A stretch of DNA of 64,000 nucleotides from Deltaproteobacteria bacterium (GTDB lineage: Bacteria; Desulfobacterota; Syntrophobacteria; Syntrophobacterales; Syntrophobacteraceae): positions 1 to 64,000 of the forward strand of contig JAJYDE010000013.1 in the NCBI GenBank assembly GCA_021777755.1, written 5' to 3'. The translations under genes were made by a program, and so were the position numbers. Under the pieces are notes generated by a model, which saw only the letters and a list, made by a program, of their open reading frames with translations, ran no database searches and was not told the origin of the DNA. Shown here piece after piece: positions 15,432 through 24,655 of the stretch; the stretch's first letter is position 1; every line of letters begins with the position of its first letter.

Positions 15432-16316
15432 CTAGGCAATCAAAGAGGTCAATGTGGCCCCCTGGTCCGCGGCTGTGGCCAGGCGTTGGAAAAAATCCAT
15501 GTCGGATTTGAACCCGGGGCGGTAACTCGCTCCCCCGAGATGCACCCAACTGTTGTCCACAACGCACATTTCCCGGATTGCGCCATCCAGGGGGTCTCTT
15601 AGCGGGGTTCTTTTGGCCGAAGTAAGTAGGAGCCGAGCGGGATCGAAGTTTTTGTACAGACAGGACCAGTTTCTGCCGCCGGTGTCAAGTCCATTCGAAA
15701 AATCATTCAGGAAGTTCAAGGGCAGATCTCTTACGACCGAGAAATCGTAACAGCAAAACCCCGCCCAGAGCGACCAACCCCACTTGCTAATATTGGGCAT
15801 TCCGTAAAATGGCCGATTGCCAAGGCAGCGGCCCATCTCAATTTTTTCCATCGGGATCAGATCATGATCGAGATAGGTGAACATCCGGGGGCGTATTTTT
15901 TTGACCACGTTATGGAACACCCAGGTCATTGCCAAGCCGTGGGATCGATTCGGATGTTTTGTCGGACTGGGCGGAAGCCCCAGGTAAAGCACTCCCGCCT
16001 CCCGGCAGACACGTTCGATATCGATTCGGGCCGACTTTTTGCGTGAATTGTCGAATACCAGAAGAGTTGTGTCGAGGAGGTGTCGCGAAGCCATTCTGAG
16101 CAGCCAGTCGATTGTCCATGGCTGCTGGTAGGCTATCACAAGCCCGATACTCTTTCCTTCCAGGCTGGCCGCGTCAAGCAAAAACCGCTCGAGCGTTTTC
16201 GGGCGCAAGGCGCGAAAGAAACGCTGCAGGCCATCATTGCAGACCTGGACAAGAAAGTGATCGAGAGGTTTATTTCTTAGCCATTCCCTTTTGGAATAAT
16301 CCTTGATTCTGCGCAA
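15432..16316 (-). CDS. Glycosyltransferase-like protein (putative)
   Basis: A 294-residue soluble protein with features of a GT-A glycosyltransferase: an early GLVIAYQQPWTIDWLLRMA strand-helix, a LLVFDNSRKK segment, and an acidic YLDHDLIPM motif near residue 150 where the DxD metal site would be. Aromatic-rich WGWSLWAGFCCYDF follows. I cannot place it in a named family or give a sugar. The only in-frame start is TTG at 16316, just after an in-frame stop; an out-of-frame ATG lies beside it. It comes 27 bases after engB on the same strand and is probably the last gene of the long minus-strand run. Confidence 0.5.
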   Translation of the reverse strand: MRRIKDYSKREWLRNKPLDHFLVQVCNDGLQRFFRALRPKTLERFLLDAASLEGKSIGLVIAYQQPWTIDWLLRMASRHLLDTTLLVFDNSRKKSARIDIERVCREAGVLYLGLPPSPTKHPNRSHGLAMTWVFHNVVKKIRPRMFTYLDHDLIPMEKIEMGRCLGNRPFYGMPNISKWGWSLWAGFCCYDFSVVRDLPLNFLNDFSNGLDTGGRNWSCLYKNFDPARLLLTSAKRTPLRDPLDGAIREMCVVDNSWVHLGGASYRPGFKSDMDFFQRLATAADQGATLTSLIA

Positions 16317-16343
16317 ACGACATCCTTATGTGACGGAGCGGGA

Positions 16344-16976
16344 TCAGCCGAGCAGGAGTTCTTTAACTTTCAGAAGCAGTTGATCCCTGCCCTGCCGGGT
16401 CTCCGCCGAAAATACAATGAAATCCGCCGGCGATATGCCGAGAACTTCGCCCGCGGTTTGCGCAAGAGGTTTCCACTTCGTCCTGGACAGTTTATCCGCC
16501 TTGGTAAGTATGGGTATGGCGGTCATCTTTTTGTCCTTCAGCCAGTTCCACAGTATCAGGTCGTCGGGGGTGGGGGGGTGGCGCAAATCCATTATCTGGA
16601 CGATCCCACGCAGGTTTTCGCGCGAATCGATGTAGGTTTCGACCATCGGGCCCCAGGTGGCCTGCAGTCGTTGAGACACCTTGGCATACCCGTAGCCGGG
16701 CAGGTCGACCAGGATGAAGGTGCCGTTTATTCTAAAAAAATTGATCAACTGGGTGCGCCCGGGTGTGCGACTGGTGCGAACCAGTTTTTTACGCTGGAGC
16801 AGGCAGTTGACAAGAGAGGACTTACCCACGTTGGAGCGGCCCGCAAAAGCCAGCTCGGGCAAGTCCTCGCGCGGATACTGTCCGGGCCTGGAGGCCGAGG
16901 TGATAAATTCGGCCGAGGATATGATGAGTTCACCGGATTGGACAGAGCCGGGATTGTCATTGGAATCCTGGGTCAT
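16344..16976 (-). CDS. engB: Ribosome biogenesis GTPase EngB (YihA/YsxC)
   Basis: A 210-residue P-loop GTPase needed for large-subunit assembly. G1 is GRSNVGKSS at residues 46-54, G2 the TPGRTQ threonine near 71-75, G3 DLPGYG at 91-96, G4 TKADK at 158-162 and G5 SAET near 189. The length fits the family. Its start overlaps the stop of the aminotransferase upstream by four bases, so it is translationally coupled to a gene of unrelated function. Confidence 0.95.
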   Translation of the reverse strand: MTQDSNDNPGSVQSGELIISSAEFITSASRPGQYPREDLPELAFAGRSNVGKSSLVNCLLQRKKLVRTSRTPGRTQLINFFRINGTFILVDLPGYGYAKVSQRLQATWGPMVETYIDSRENLRGIVQIMDLRHPPTPDDLILWNWLKDKKMTAIPILTKADKLSRTKWKPLAQTAGEVLGISPADFIVFSAETRQGRDQLLLKVKELLLG

Positions 16977-18142
16977 ATTTTCCTTTGCCCTTTTTCGAGG
17001 TAGCGTTGGATTCTATCGAGCCCCTCTTTGATATTGGCCAGCGAGTTTGCGTAGGTGAAGCGGACGTAGCCTTCACCATTGGTTCCAAAATCCACCCCCG
17101 GGGTGATGCCGACCTTGGCGTTTTCCAAAATTTCAAAAGCAAAGGAATAGGAATCACTGGTAAAGCGGCGCGCATTGGCAAACACGTAAAAGGCCCCCGT
17201 GGGCTCGACGGTTATGCCGAACCCCATTTGCCTCAGCCGGGAAACCATGAATTTTCTGCGCTCGTTGTAGGTTTCGAGCATCTTTGCGACGTCGCGGGCA
17301 ACGCTTGGATCTTGCAAGGCGGTGCAACCCGCGGCCTGGGAGACGGAATTGGCGCAGATGAAAAAATTTTGCACCATTTTCTGTATCGGACGCACCATGT
17401 GCCCTGGCACTATCATGTATCCAAGTCTCCAGCCGGTCATGGCGTAAAGCTTGGAAAAACCGTTGAACACTATGCAGTTATCTGTGAACTCCAGGGCCGA
17501 ATGTGCGCGTCCTTCGTAGACCAGGCCGTGATAGATCTCATCGCTGAGGATCAGCTTTCCGGTACCAGCGATCTCGGCCATCCTGTCCGCATCGAGAAGG
17601 TTGCCGGTGGGGTTTGCGGGCGAATTGACAAGAATTGCTTTGGTCCGGGGCGTAATGGCGGCCCTTATGGCTTCGAAGCGATACTGAAAACCGTCTTCTT
17701 CGTACACGGGAATCATCACCGGAGAGGCTTCCAGAAATCGAACGAAGTTGGGATGACAGGGATAGTGAGGATTGGACAAAATGACCTCGTCGCCACATTC
17801 CAGAATGGCGCCCATCGCCACCAGAAAAGCCGGGGAGGTTCCTGATGTAACGATCACCTGTCGGGGCTCGATACCCTTTACCCCGTATTTTTGTTCGTAA
17901 TGGAGGCAGATGGCCTCTCTTAGCCTGGCATCTCCCAGACTATGGGTGTAGTGGGTATCTCCCCTGCCCAAGGCCTCGACAGCGGAGTTTTTGACGGCTT
18001 CGGGGGTGTTGAAATCGGGCTCGCCCACCTCGAGGTGAATTACGGACTCTCCGGCCCGCTCCATCTCCTGGGCGCGCTCGAGAACATCCATGGCAATAAA
18101 TGAGCTAAGCTGTTCGAGTCTTTTGCAAGTCACGCGGTTCAC
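16973..18142 (-). CDS. PLP-dependent class I/II aminotransferase
   Basis: A 389-residue fold-type I aminotransferase. It shows EVGEPDFNTPEAVKNSA near residue 38, LVNSPANPTGNLL near 174, the LSDEIYHGLVYEG aspartate-tyrosine pair near 195, and the PLP lysine in NGFSKLYAMTGWRLGY near 229. This is the aspartate/aromatic/branched aminotransferase superfamily; substrate is not resolved, though hisG and hisI upstream make a histidinol-phosphate or related role possible. HisC proteins are usually shorter (about 350). Starts with GTG, 10 bases after the TPR-SPOR gene. Confidence 0.85.
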   Translation of the reverse strand: MNRVTCKRLEQLSSFIAMDVLERAQEMERAGESVIHLEVGEPDFNTPEAVKNSAVEALGRGDTHYTHSLGDARLREAICLHYEQKYGVKGIEPRQVIVTSGTSPAFLVAMGAILECGDEVILSNPHYPCHPNFVRFLEASPVMIPVYEEDGFQYRFEAIRAAITPRTKAILVNSPANPTGNLLDADRMAEIAGTGKLILSDEIYHGLVYEGRAHSALEFTDNCIVFNGFSKLYAMTGWRLGYMIVPGHMVRPIQKMVQNFFICANSVSQAAGCTALQDPSVARDVAKMLETYNERRKFMVSRLRQMGFGITVEPTGAFYVFANARRFTSDSYSFAFEILENAKVGITPGVDFGTNGEGYVRFTYANSLANIKEGLDRIQRYLEKGQRKI

Positions 18143-18152
18143 CCGTTTTCGG

Positions 18153-19337
18153 CTAGTGCGCCCGAATCTTTATGATGGTGGGCGAATCGCTCGTTTGGCC
18201 GGCGACCTGCGCCTTAAGCGTGGCAGCCTTGGAAAAGCTGGCGACCGGCTTTAGCTCAACCAGGAAATTGCCTCCTCGAGTATGGGTTACGATCGCGTCG
18301 TAGCCTTTCCCGCCGAGCTTGGATTTCATCTCTTCGGCCTTCTGCCTGTCGGAAAAGGAACCAATCTTTACGACATATCGAAATGAGCTTGCCGGCGCGG
18401 CCGGCGTGGTGGTGGTTGCTTTCGTCGCCGCGTTTTCATTTTCTCCCTTGGTGGTGGGCGCCGGTGGAGTGATCGTGCGCTTTGGCGCCGGGGTGGCCAC
18501 CGGCGCGGTTTCTTGCGGGGACTCCATGTTTTGGCTTTTCAGGCGTGAGGGCAGGTAATGGTGCGGGAGCACAGCCGGCCGGGGGCTATTGATCCGGTCA
18601 AGATAGCCTTGCGCCTTGGTGGCCGAAGCACTGTTGGGAGCAACTCTTTCGACCTGGCTGAAAAAGCCGGCGGCCTCTCTGATCTTATGGGCGCGGAAGC
18701 TCATAATGCCCAACTGCAAGAAGGCTTCGGCCATTTCGGGTGATTCCTGCACCGCCGTTTGATATGCCTGCCTCGCTTCGTCGTTACTGCCCGTCTGCTC
18801 CAAAATTTTTCCGATTTGATACCACGCCTCCGCGTAATGGGAATTGAGTTTGACCGCCTTCCTGTAATAGAACAGAGCTGTTTGATTGTCACCGCGCTTC
18901 TGGTAGATTTGCCCCAGATTGAATGCCGGAATCTGGGGAGTCTGATAGAAGGGGTCGTTCATCGACTTTTCAAAGGCTTGCCTGGCAAGATCGAACTGAC
19001 CGCGAGTGGCGTACATGAAGCCAAGCGTATTCAACGCTTCCGGGTAATCGGGTTTGATTTTCAAAGCTTTCTGGACATGTTCGAACGCCTGGGTGTCAAA
19101 GCCGCGCTCGTTGTATGCCAGCCCCAGATCGTATTGTATGACGGCATCATTTGGCAGCTTTTTTTCCGCCATTGTGAGAAATTTCAACGAAGCTGCCGCG
19201 TCATGCGCAATGAGAGCCTTTTCGCCCAAGCTTCTGAGTTGATCCGCCGTGAACTCGGTTTTTCGTCGAGTGGTGGCGCAACCTGAAGTCAGCACCATAG
19301 CCACAAGGGCTACGTAGAAAAGCGAAAGTCTTCTCAT
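18153..19337 (-). CDS. TPR lipoprotein with C-terminal SPOR domain
   Basis: A 394-residue exported lipoprotein. The N-terminus is a signal peptide ending in a lipobox (LTSGC, Cys about 19). Residues about 30-245 form TPR repeats (for example AVIQYDLGLAYNERG and PEALNTLGFMYATRG). A Pro/Thr/Ala-rich linker leads to a SPOR domain from about residue 320 (YVVKIGSFSDRQKAEEM), which in other proteins binds denuded septal peptidoglycan. Outer-membrane anchoring with a role at the cell wall or division site is the likely setting. It sits oddly between hisG (two-base gap) and an aminotransferase. Confidence 0.88.
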   Translation of the reverse strand: MRRLSLFYVALVAMVLTSGCATTRRKTEFTADQLRSLGEKALIAHDAAASLKFLTMAEKKLPNDAVIQYDLGLAYNERGFDTQAFEHVQKALKIKPDYPEALNTLGFMYATRGQFDLARQAFEKSMNDPFYQTPQIPAFNLGQIYQKRGDNQTALFYYRKAVKLNSHYAEAWYQIGKILEQTGSNDEARQAYQTAVQESPEMAEAFLQLGIMSFRAHKIREAAGFFSQVERVAPNSASATKAQGYLDRINSPRPAVLPHHYLPSRLKSQNMESPQETAPVATPAPKRTITPPAPTTKGENENAATKATTTTPAAPASSFRYVVKIGSFSDRQKAEEMKSKLGGKGYDAIVTHTRGGNFLVELKPVASFSKAATLKAQVAGQTSDSPTIIKIRAH

Positions 19338-19339
19338 TT

Positions 19340-20215
19340 TCAGATTACCTTATTTAGGGTGTATTCGATTATCCCCTGGGCGCCTTTCTTTATTAAAACC
19401 GGAATGAGTTCTCGCACCCGGCTTTTGGATACCACGGTTTCAACCGAAAGCCAGTCCGACTGGTAAAGACCTGCAATCGTGGGAGCATTCAAACTGGGAA
19501 GAATTCCCACGATCTCTTCGATTTTTGTCTCGGGCACATTCATCTTGAGCGCCACCAGGCCTTCGGCGCGCAAGGCCCCCTGGAGAAGCAGCGAAATGTG
19601 CTCAATCTTCTCGCGTTTCCACGGATCATTCCAAGAATCGATATTGGCTATGAACTGGGTGTTTGACTGCATCAATTCATCAACGATCCTGAGGCCGTTG
19701 GCGCGCATGGTCGAGCCGGTCTCGGTGACTTCGACAATGGCATCGCAAAGCCCGGAGATCACTTTGGCCTCAGTCGCCCCCCAGGAAAATTCCACCTCCA
19801 CCTTGACGCCTTTGGACTCGAAGTGTCTTCGGGTGAAATTGACGAGTTCGGTTGCGATTTTTTTCCCCTCGAGATCCTGTTCGGATTTTACGGGAGAGTC
19901 CATCGGAACGGCAAGGACCCATCTGGCCGGCCTCTGGCTCACCTTCGAGTAGATCAGGTCGGCAACCACATGCACAGTCGAGTCGTTTTCCATGATCCAG
20001 TCGCGGCCGGTAAGACCCGCATCGAAGGTTCCGTTCTCCACGTAACGGGACATCTCCTGGGCGCGGCAGATAGAGCAGGAAATTTCCGGATCGTTGATTT
20101 CCGGGAAATAATTTCTGTCCGAAAGCGATATTTTCCAGCCGGACTGTTGAAAGAGCCTGATGGTGGATTCCTGAAGGCTTCCCTTGGGAATGCCCAGATT
20201 TAGCAACCGTTTCAC
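19340..20215 (-). CDS. hisG: ATP phosphoribosyltransferase, long form
   Basis: First enzyme of histidine synthesis, joining ATP and PRPP. At 291 residues it is the long, homo-hexameric form with its own C-terminal feedback domain (about 215-291), so no HisZ is needed. Visible motifs are [14 protein letters not shown] at the start, [11 protein letters not shown] near 73, and the PRPP loop in the [20 protein letters not shown] segment near 156-175. The start is a GTG that overlaps the hisI stop by four bases. No other his genes are in the window except hisI. Confidence 0.95.
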   Translation of the reverse strand: MKRLLNLGIPKGSLQESTIRLFQQSGWKISLSDRNYFPEINDPEISCSICRAQEMSRYVENGTFDAGLTGRDWIMENDSTVHVVADLIYSKVSQRPARWVLAVPMDSPVKSEQDLEGKKIATELVNFTRRHFESKGVKVEVEFSWGATEAKVISGLCDAIVEVTETGSTMRANGLRIVDELMQSNTQFIANIDSWNDPWKREKIEHISLLLQGALRAEGLVALKMNVPETKIEEIVGILPSLNAPTIAGLYQSDWLSVETVVSKSRVRELIPVLIKKGAQGIIEYTLNKVI

Positions 20216-20592
20216 TTCTTATAGACCTCCCGGGGATCGAAGACTCTATTCCCCCGCACTTCGAATTGGCCGTTATTGAAAAAGCGGTAAAAGCAGGACT
20301 CGAAACCGGTATGGCAAGCCGCTCCCCCCACCTGCTCGACTCTTAGAAGGATTGTATCCTCATCGCAGTCGATCGAGATCTCTCGAACCACCTGGACATT
20401 GCCCGACTCTTCGCCCTTCATCCAAAGCTTTTGCCGGGATCGGCTCCAATAGTGGGCGTTACCGGTTTGGACAGTCTTATTCCAGGCGGTTTCGTTCATA
20501 TATGCGAGCATGAGCACCCGATCGGTCTCGAAGCTTTGCACTATAACCGGGACTAGTCCGTTTTGTTTACTAAAATCAGGTCCCAACGTCAA
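20212..20592 (-). CDS. hisI: Phosphoribosyl-AMP cyclohydrolase
   Basis: The 126-residue product is the stand-alone PRA-CH enzyme, without the pyrophosphohydrolase (HisE) domain that is fused to it in enterics. It shows [20 protein letters not shown]-like [11 protein letters not shown] near 47-57, the DCDEDT metal site near 75-80 and zinc cysteines in [14 protein letters not shown]. The start is TTG, overlapping the rlmN stop (TTGA), with GGGAGAA upstream. It is coupled to hisG downstream. Confidence 0.94.
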   Translation of the reverse strand: MTLGPDFSKQNGLVPVIVQSFETDRVLMLAYMNETAWNKTVQTGNAHYWSRSRQKLWMKGEESGNVQVVREISIDCDEDTILLRVEQVGGAACHTGFESCFYRFFNNGQFEVRGNRVFDPREVYKK

Positions 20593-21623
20593 TTTCTCCC
20601 TTCCTTTGCCGCCAACTGACCGCAGGCGGCGCCTATTTCGCCGCCCCGGCTCTTGCGGATTATGGCAGTAAGATTTGCTTTTCGCAAGACATCTTGGAAT
20701 TCCAGGACTCTTTCCATGGACGGAGTGCGGAAAATGGAACCGGGATGCGGGTTGAAGGCGATGAGGTTTATCTTTGCCGCAACGCCCCGAAGCAGCCTTA
20801 CGAGTTCCTTTGCCTGCGCTGGACTGTCGTTTACGCCCTCAAGCAGGATATACTCGAAGGTGATGCGTTTGCGTGCCTGCAGGGGATAGTCGCGGCATGC
20901 CCGCATGAGTTCGGCAAGCGGATAGGTCCGGTTTACCGGCATGAGGTCATCTCGCAGCGCGTCGTTTGGCGCATGAATGCTTATGGCCAGATTGACCGGG
21001 GTTGCGGTTCCAAGGCGCCGCATCTGCGGGACGAGGCCCGCGGTCGACAGAGTCACCCGGCGATGGGAAAACATCAACCCGTTTGGATCCGTTATGATCG
21101 AAACGGCGCGCAGGACCTGGTCCAAATTTGCCAGGGGCTCGCCCATCCCCATGAAGACAAGACTGTTTACCTTTGAGCCCAGCTTGGGGTCCCGAAGGGC
21201 CTGGCAAACCTGATCGACTATCTCGGCAGTTTGCAGGTTGCGTTTGAGCCCCAGTTTTCCGGTCAGGCAGAATTTACACCCCAGGGCGCACCCGGCCTGG
21301 CTCGAAACACAGAGGGTGCATCTTGGCGGATCGGGAATGAGCACCGATTCGATGAAATGGCCGTCATGGAGGCGGAACAGGTACTTTCGGGTCCCGTCGT
21401 CGGCTTCATCGACGCGGGAAACCGCAAGGGCGTGAAGAGAGACTTCGGATTCGAGCCGGGCGCAAAAAGAGCGGCTGAGATCGGTGCATTCACTCCAGTC
21501 CGCGACATTTCTGGCATAGAGATGCTTGTAGAGCTGGCGCGCTCGAAAAGGCTTTTCTCCCATGCCGGCCACCCGGGCTTCAAGTTCTTGCAGTGTGAAA
21601 TTTTTTATGAAAAGAGGTTTCAT
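20589..21623 (-). CDS. rlmN: 23S rRNA/tRNA adenine-2 methyltransferase RlmN
   Basis: Radical-SAM enzyme that methylates A2503 of 23S rRNA and A37 of some tRNAs. The 344-residue protein has the radical-SAM cysteines in [12 protein letters not shown] (the CxxxCxxC pattern) near residue 110-117, preceded by [17 protein letters not shown] near 157-166, and the C-terminal catalytic cysteine in [12 protein letters not shown]. All required cysteines are present. Start and stop both overlap neighbouring genes by four bases. Confidence 0.95.
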   Translation of the reverse strand: MKPLFIKNFTLQELEARVAGMGEKPFRARQLYKHLYARNVADWSECTDLSRSFCARLESEVSLHALAVSRVDEADDGTRKYLFRLHDGHFIESVLIPDPPRCTLCVSSQAGCALGCKFCLTGKLGLKRNLQTAEIVDQVCQALRDPKLGSKVNSLVFMGMGEPLANLDQVLRAVSIITDPNGLMFSHRRVTLSTAGLVPQMRRLGTATPVNLAISIHAPNDALRDDLMPVNRTYPLAELMRACRDYPLQARKRITFEYILLEGVNDSPAQAKELVRLLRGVAAKINLIAFNPHPGSIFRTPSMERVLEFQDVLRKANLTAIIRKSRGGEIGAACGQLAAKEGRN

Positions 21624-22933
21624 TTTCTGGAAAAATATTCGTCGGTAGTACGGTCCTGGATGAAAATCCGATCGAATTCCTCCAGGCCGGTCGAGTCATA
21701 TAACTGATAGCCGGCTTCCCGGCATTTGCCGCAGGCCTTGCGCGGCACATGAACGGCAAGGATTCTTCCCCCCCGATCGGTTCGCGAGTCGATGGAAACA
21801 AGCCCCGCGCACTCGGGGCAACCTCGGACCGTTTCCCGCTGTACTTCGATGATGCGGTCCGTATCGTAGAATATATGGCGTTCCCGACGGAAGAGCCGGC
21901 CCTCTTTGCGGTTTGCTCGCCGCATCTCCGGGCCCTGCTTCCAAAGACTTAAGGCCTCCTCCACCACCTTTTCGATTTTTCGCGATATCTCAGGCCCCTG
22001 CCTCAGCCTTTCGGGATCGAAATCGGGTTCGCTTATCCGGCTGTAATCCATTCCGGCAAGGGCTAAAATAATCCCCACGTTCATGTAGGGCAGAGCGCTT
22101 TCGATGGAATAGCCGCCTTCGAGAACCGCGATATGCGGCTTCAAGCGGCTTGTCAGTTCGGCATAGCCCCGGGCGCAAAACCGCATGTCGGTTATCGGGT
22201 CCGAGTAATGGTTGTCCTGCCCCGCGGAATTGATTATCAGTTGCGGTTTGAATTCATCCAGGATGGGCAGGATGGCATTATCGAGCACATAGAGAAAACC
22301 CTCTTCGGAGGTATGGGGAGGCAGCGGCAGATTGATGGTGGTTCCAGCCGCATTCGGCCCCCCGAATTCGGAGGTGAATCCGGTCCCGGGATAGAGGGTG
22401 CGGCCGTCCTGGTGGACGGAGATGAAAAGGGTATCGGGATCGTGCCAGTAGATGTCCTGTGTGCCGTCGCCGTGATGGCAGTCGGTATCGACGATGGCCA
22501 CCCGATCAACGCCATAGGCCTGCCGCAGGTATTCGATCATTACGGCTTCAATATTTATATTGCAGAAGCCCCTGGCCCCGTGCACCACGCGCATGGCATG
22601 ATGGCCGGGGGGGCGAACCAGGGCGAAGCCCCGACTGATATTTCGCTCCAGGACCTCGGAGCCGATTTTCTTTGCTCCCCCCGCGCTTATGAGGTGAGAC
22701 TGGGTGGTCACGCTCAGTTCGTCCGGAACGCAGAAGTGCACGCGTTGAATGTCTTTAACCGTGGCGATGTCGGGTTTATATTCAACGATCCCCTCTATGT
22801 CCAGAATTCCTTCCTCGAACACCTGGTCCTGGGTGTAGAGCAGTCGCTCTTCACGCTCCGGATGGGTCGGATCGATCGCCCAGTCGAATGCGGGGAAAAA
22901 TACAAGCCCGATTTTCTCGCTCGATGAAAGCAT
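21620..22933 (-). CDS. Histone-deacetylase-family amidohydrolase with C-terminal Cys4 motif
   Basis: A 437-residue zinc deacetylase of the histone deacetylase/acetylpolyamine amidohydrolase superfamily. Catalytic features are RPPGHHA (H111, H112), VDTDCHHGDG (zinc D151, H153), GQDNHYSDP (zinc D240) and LEGGY (Y275 region). Bacterial members remove acetyl groups from polyamines, acetoin-linked or other small amides; the substrate is unknown here. After residue about 340 there is an extra part with two CxxC pairs (RGCPECAG and ACGKCREAG), a likely zinc ribbon that ordinary members lack. It lies 15 bases after the hydantoinase-like gene and is coupled to rlmN. Confidence 0.85.
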   Translation of the reverse strand: MLSSSEKIGLVFFPAFDWAIDPTHPEREERLLYTQDQVFEEGILDIEGIVEYKPDIATVKDIQRVHFCVPDELSVTTQSHLISAGGAKKIGSEVLERNISRGFALVRPPGHHAMRVVHGARGFCNINIEAVMIEYLRQAYGVDRVAIVDTDCHHGDGTQDIYWHDPDTLFISVHQDGRTLYPGTGFTSEFGGPNAAGTTINLPLPPHTSEEGFLYVLDNAILPILDEFKPQLIINSAGQDNHYSDPITDMRFCARGYAELTSRLKPHIAVLEGGYSIESALPYMNVGIILALAGMDYSRISEPDFDPERLRQGPEISRKIEKVVEEALSLWKQGPEMRRANRKEGRLFRRERHIFYDTDRIIEVQRETVRGCPECAGLVSIDSRTDRGGRILAVHVPRKACGKCREAGYQLYDSTGLEEFDRIFIQDRTTDEYFSRK

Positions 22934-22948
22934 ACCAACCTCAGTGAG

Positions 22949-24655
22949 CTAAACCGCGTCAGGAAGAATACAGCAGTTGAAAATAGACCCGGCAAGATCC
23001 CGGCACTCCGAAATCAGGCCGGGCCGTGTCTGGACCTGGACGCGGATGTTGCGCCCGACGGTGTAATAATCCCTTACCATATTGAACTGGTTGCTTTCGA
23101 CCACCTCCAGATCGATCTCGCATTCCGAGGCGCCGGCTTTGATGCACTTTGCCCGGAGCAGTTCACTGGCAAGGCAAAGGGCCTTTTCCAGGTCGAAGTC
23201 TTTTCCCACCGCACGGCTGAATTCTTCTCCGGGAGCCAGGGCCAGCCCCCTTTCGGTATCGGCGAAAAGAGTGACTTCGGAGGTGTTTCTGGCAAGAGCC
23301 GCCCCGATGGCGTTGGCCACGTGCCACAGCGGCACGGCGCAGGTTTGGATTCCAGTCAGTTCTTCGATTCGGGGAGCAAAATGAGGTGCGGGACCTCCCA
23401 GAACCACTATTTCAGCGGGTTGGACCCTGTAGCCGGACAAAAGCTCTTTTACCGTATAGACCGGTCTGAGATTGATCTCTTCGACCATTTCGCGAGCGGC
23501 GCCCACAATTTTTGCGCAGGCAAGATCGAGGATAAGCAGGGCGGTGTCTTCGATCGATACGCCGAGATTTCGGGCAATGGGGCGCAGCCCGCGGCGGGCC
23601 GCCTCCAGATCGCCTTTGCCCCCTTTTCCAAGGACAAAAAGAGCATCCGTGGGAGTTGGATGCCCACCCCCGTAAGCCATGGCCGGTCCCAGCCGGCGGG
23701 GGCCCACCCGCAGCTCCGCGTCGATCACATCCACACAACTGTCTCCCCCCAGGGCGATCGAGCGGGTCTTGAGCGCCCGCACCAGGGTCCTGCTGCCTGC
23801 GACCTCGCCACCAAGAGGTTCGAGAAGCGGGGCGCGGCGGGCAAATACCGCGATATCGGTGGTCGTTCCCCCGATATCGAGGACCAGTGTATCCACGTCG
23901 GGGGAGGCAAACGGCAGGGCGCCCAGAACGCTTGCCGCGGGTCCGGAAAAGATGGTCTGTTCGGGAGCCATGAGAGAGGCCTCGAAACTCATCGTTCCCC
24001 CGTCGGCCTTCAGGACGTAAATGGGGATTTCGACCCCCTTGCTCTTAAGCGATTGCCGGACCGCTTCGAAAAACTCCTTGTGAAGGGGGTGCACGGCCGC
24101 GCTGAGCCATGCGGTGTTAATCCTGCGGGGGAAATTGAGGGTCGCCGAAAGGCTGTGGCCGGGTATCACAACCTCGCAGGAGCGCGCCAGGATACGCGCC
24201 ATTTCCAGTTCGTGCTTTGGATTTCGTACGGAGAACTTCGAGATTACGGCAGCCCGGCGGATGTTGTCGGCAATAAAGATGTCGGCAATTTCTTCAATTT
24301 CGCGCTCCCGCAGGGGCTGGACCTCACGGCCGCGATGATCGATCGAACCCGAGACGCAAAAATAGTGGCTGCCGATTTTGAAGTTGGCCGGGTCTATGCC
24401 CGGTCCGGCGGACACGACGACGCCGATTTTTTCCAGATTGCCTTCGGCAATGGCATTGGTGGTAAGAGTGGTGCTTAAAACCGCGCGGCGAATCGCCTTC
24501 GGGGGCAGGTCCACGGTGAGCTTTTCCAGGCAGGCGCACACGCAGTCGAAAAGATTGCCGGTATCGGTGGCCACCTTGACCTGGCGCAAAATGGCGCCGT
24601 TTCCGATCAGCACACCATCGGTGTGAGTACCGCCAACATCGAGACCGATTATCAT
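22949..24655 (-). CDS. Hydantoinase/oxoprolinase family protein (HyuA-type)
   Basis: A 568-residue actin-fold ATPase of the HyuA/OplA family. The N-terminus IIGLDVGGTHTDGVLIGNG is the phosphate-1 loop, TLVLDIGGTTTDIAVF near 265-285 the second nucleotide-binding loop. Family members open 5-oxoproline or hydantoin rings, or carboxylate ketones, with ATP. Only the A-type subunit is present; no HyuB partner is adjacent, and the protein is somewhat shorter than standard HyuA. Its start overlaps the GT39 stop (ATGA), and the deacetylase gene follows, so they may act on a common amide substrate, which is inference. Confidence 0.82.
   Translation of the reverse strand: MIIGLDVGGTHTDGVLIGNGAILRQVKVATDTGNLFDCVCACLEKLTVDLPPKAIRRAVLSTTLTTNAIAEGNLEKIGVVVSAGPGIDPANFKIGSHYFCVSGSIDHRGREVQPLREREIEEIADIFIADNIRRAAVISKFSVRNPKHELEMARILARSCEVVIPGHSLSATLNFPRRINTAWLSAAVHPLHKEFFEAVRQSLKSKGVEIPIYVLKADGGTMSFEASLMAPEQTIFSGPAASVLGALPFASPDVDTLVLDIGGTTTDIAVFARRAPLLEPLGGEVAGSRTLVRALKTRSIALGGDSCVDVIDAELRVGPRRLGPAMAYGGGHPTPTDALFVLGKGGKGDLEAARRGLRPIARNLGVSIEDTALLILDLACAKIVGAAREMVEEINLRPVYTVKELLSGYRVQPAEIVVLGGPAPHFAPRIEELTGIQTCAVPLWHVANAIGAALARNTSEVTLFADTERGLALAPGEEFSRAVGKDFDLEKALCLASELLRAKCIKAGASECEIDLEVVESNQFNMVRDYYTVGRNIRVQVQTRPGLISECRDLAGSIFNCCILPDAV

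Noticed and set aside
14734-15567. 277-residue minus-strand gene over the duplicated protein
   Set aside because: Only its last 40 residues resemble ferredoxin; the rest is antisense of 14941-15381 and lacks motif support.
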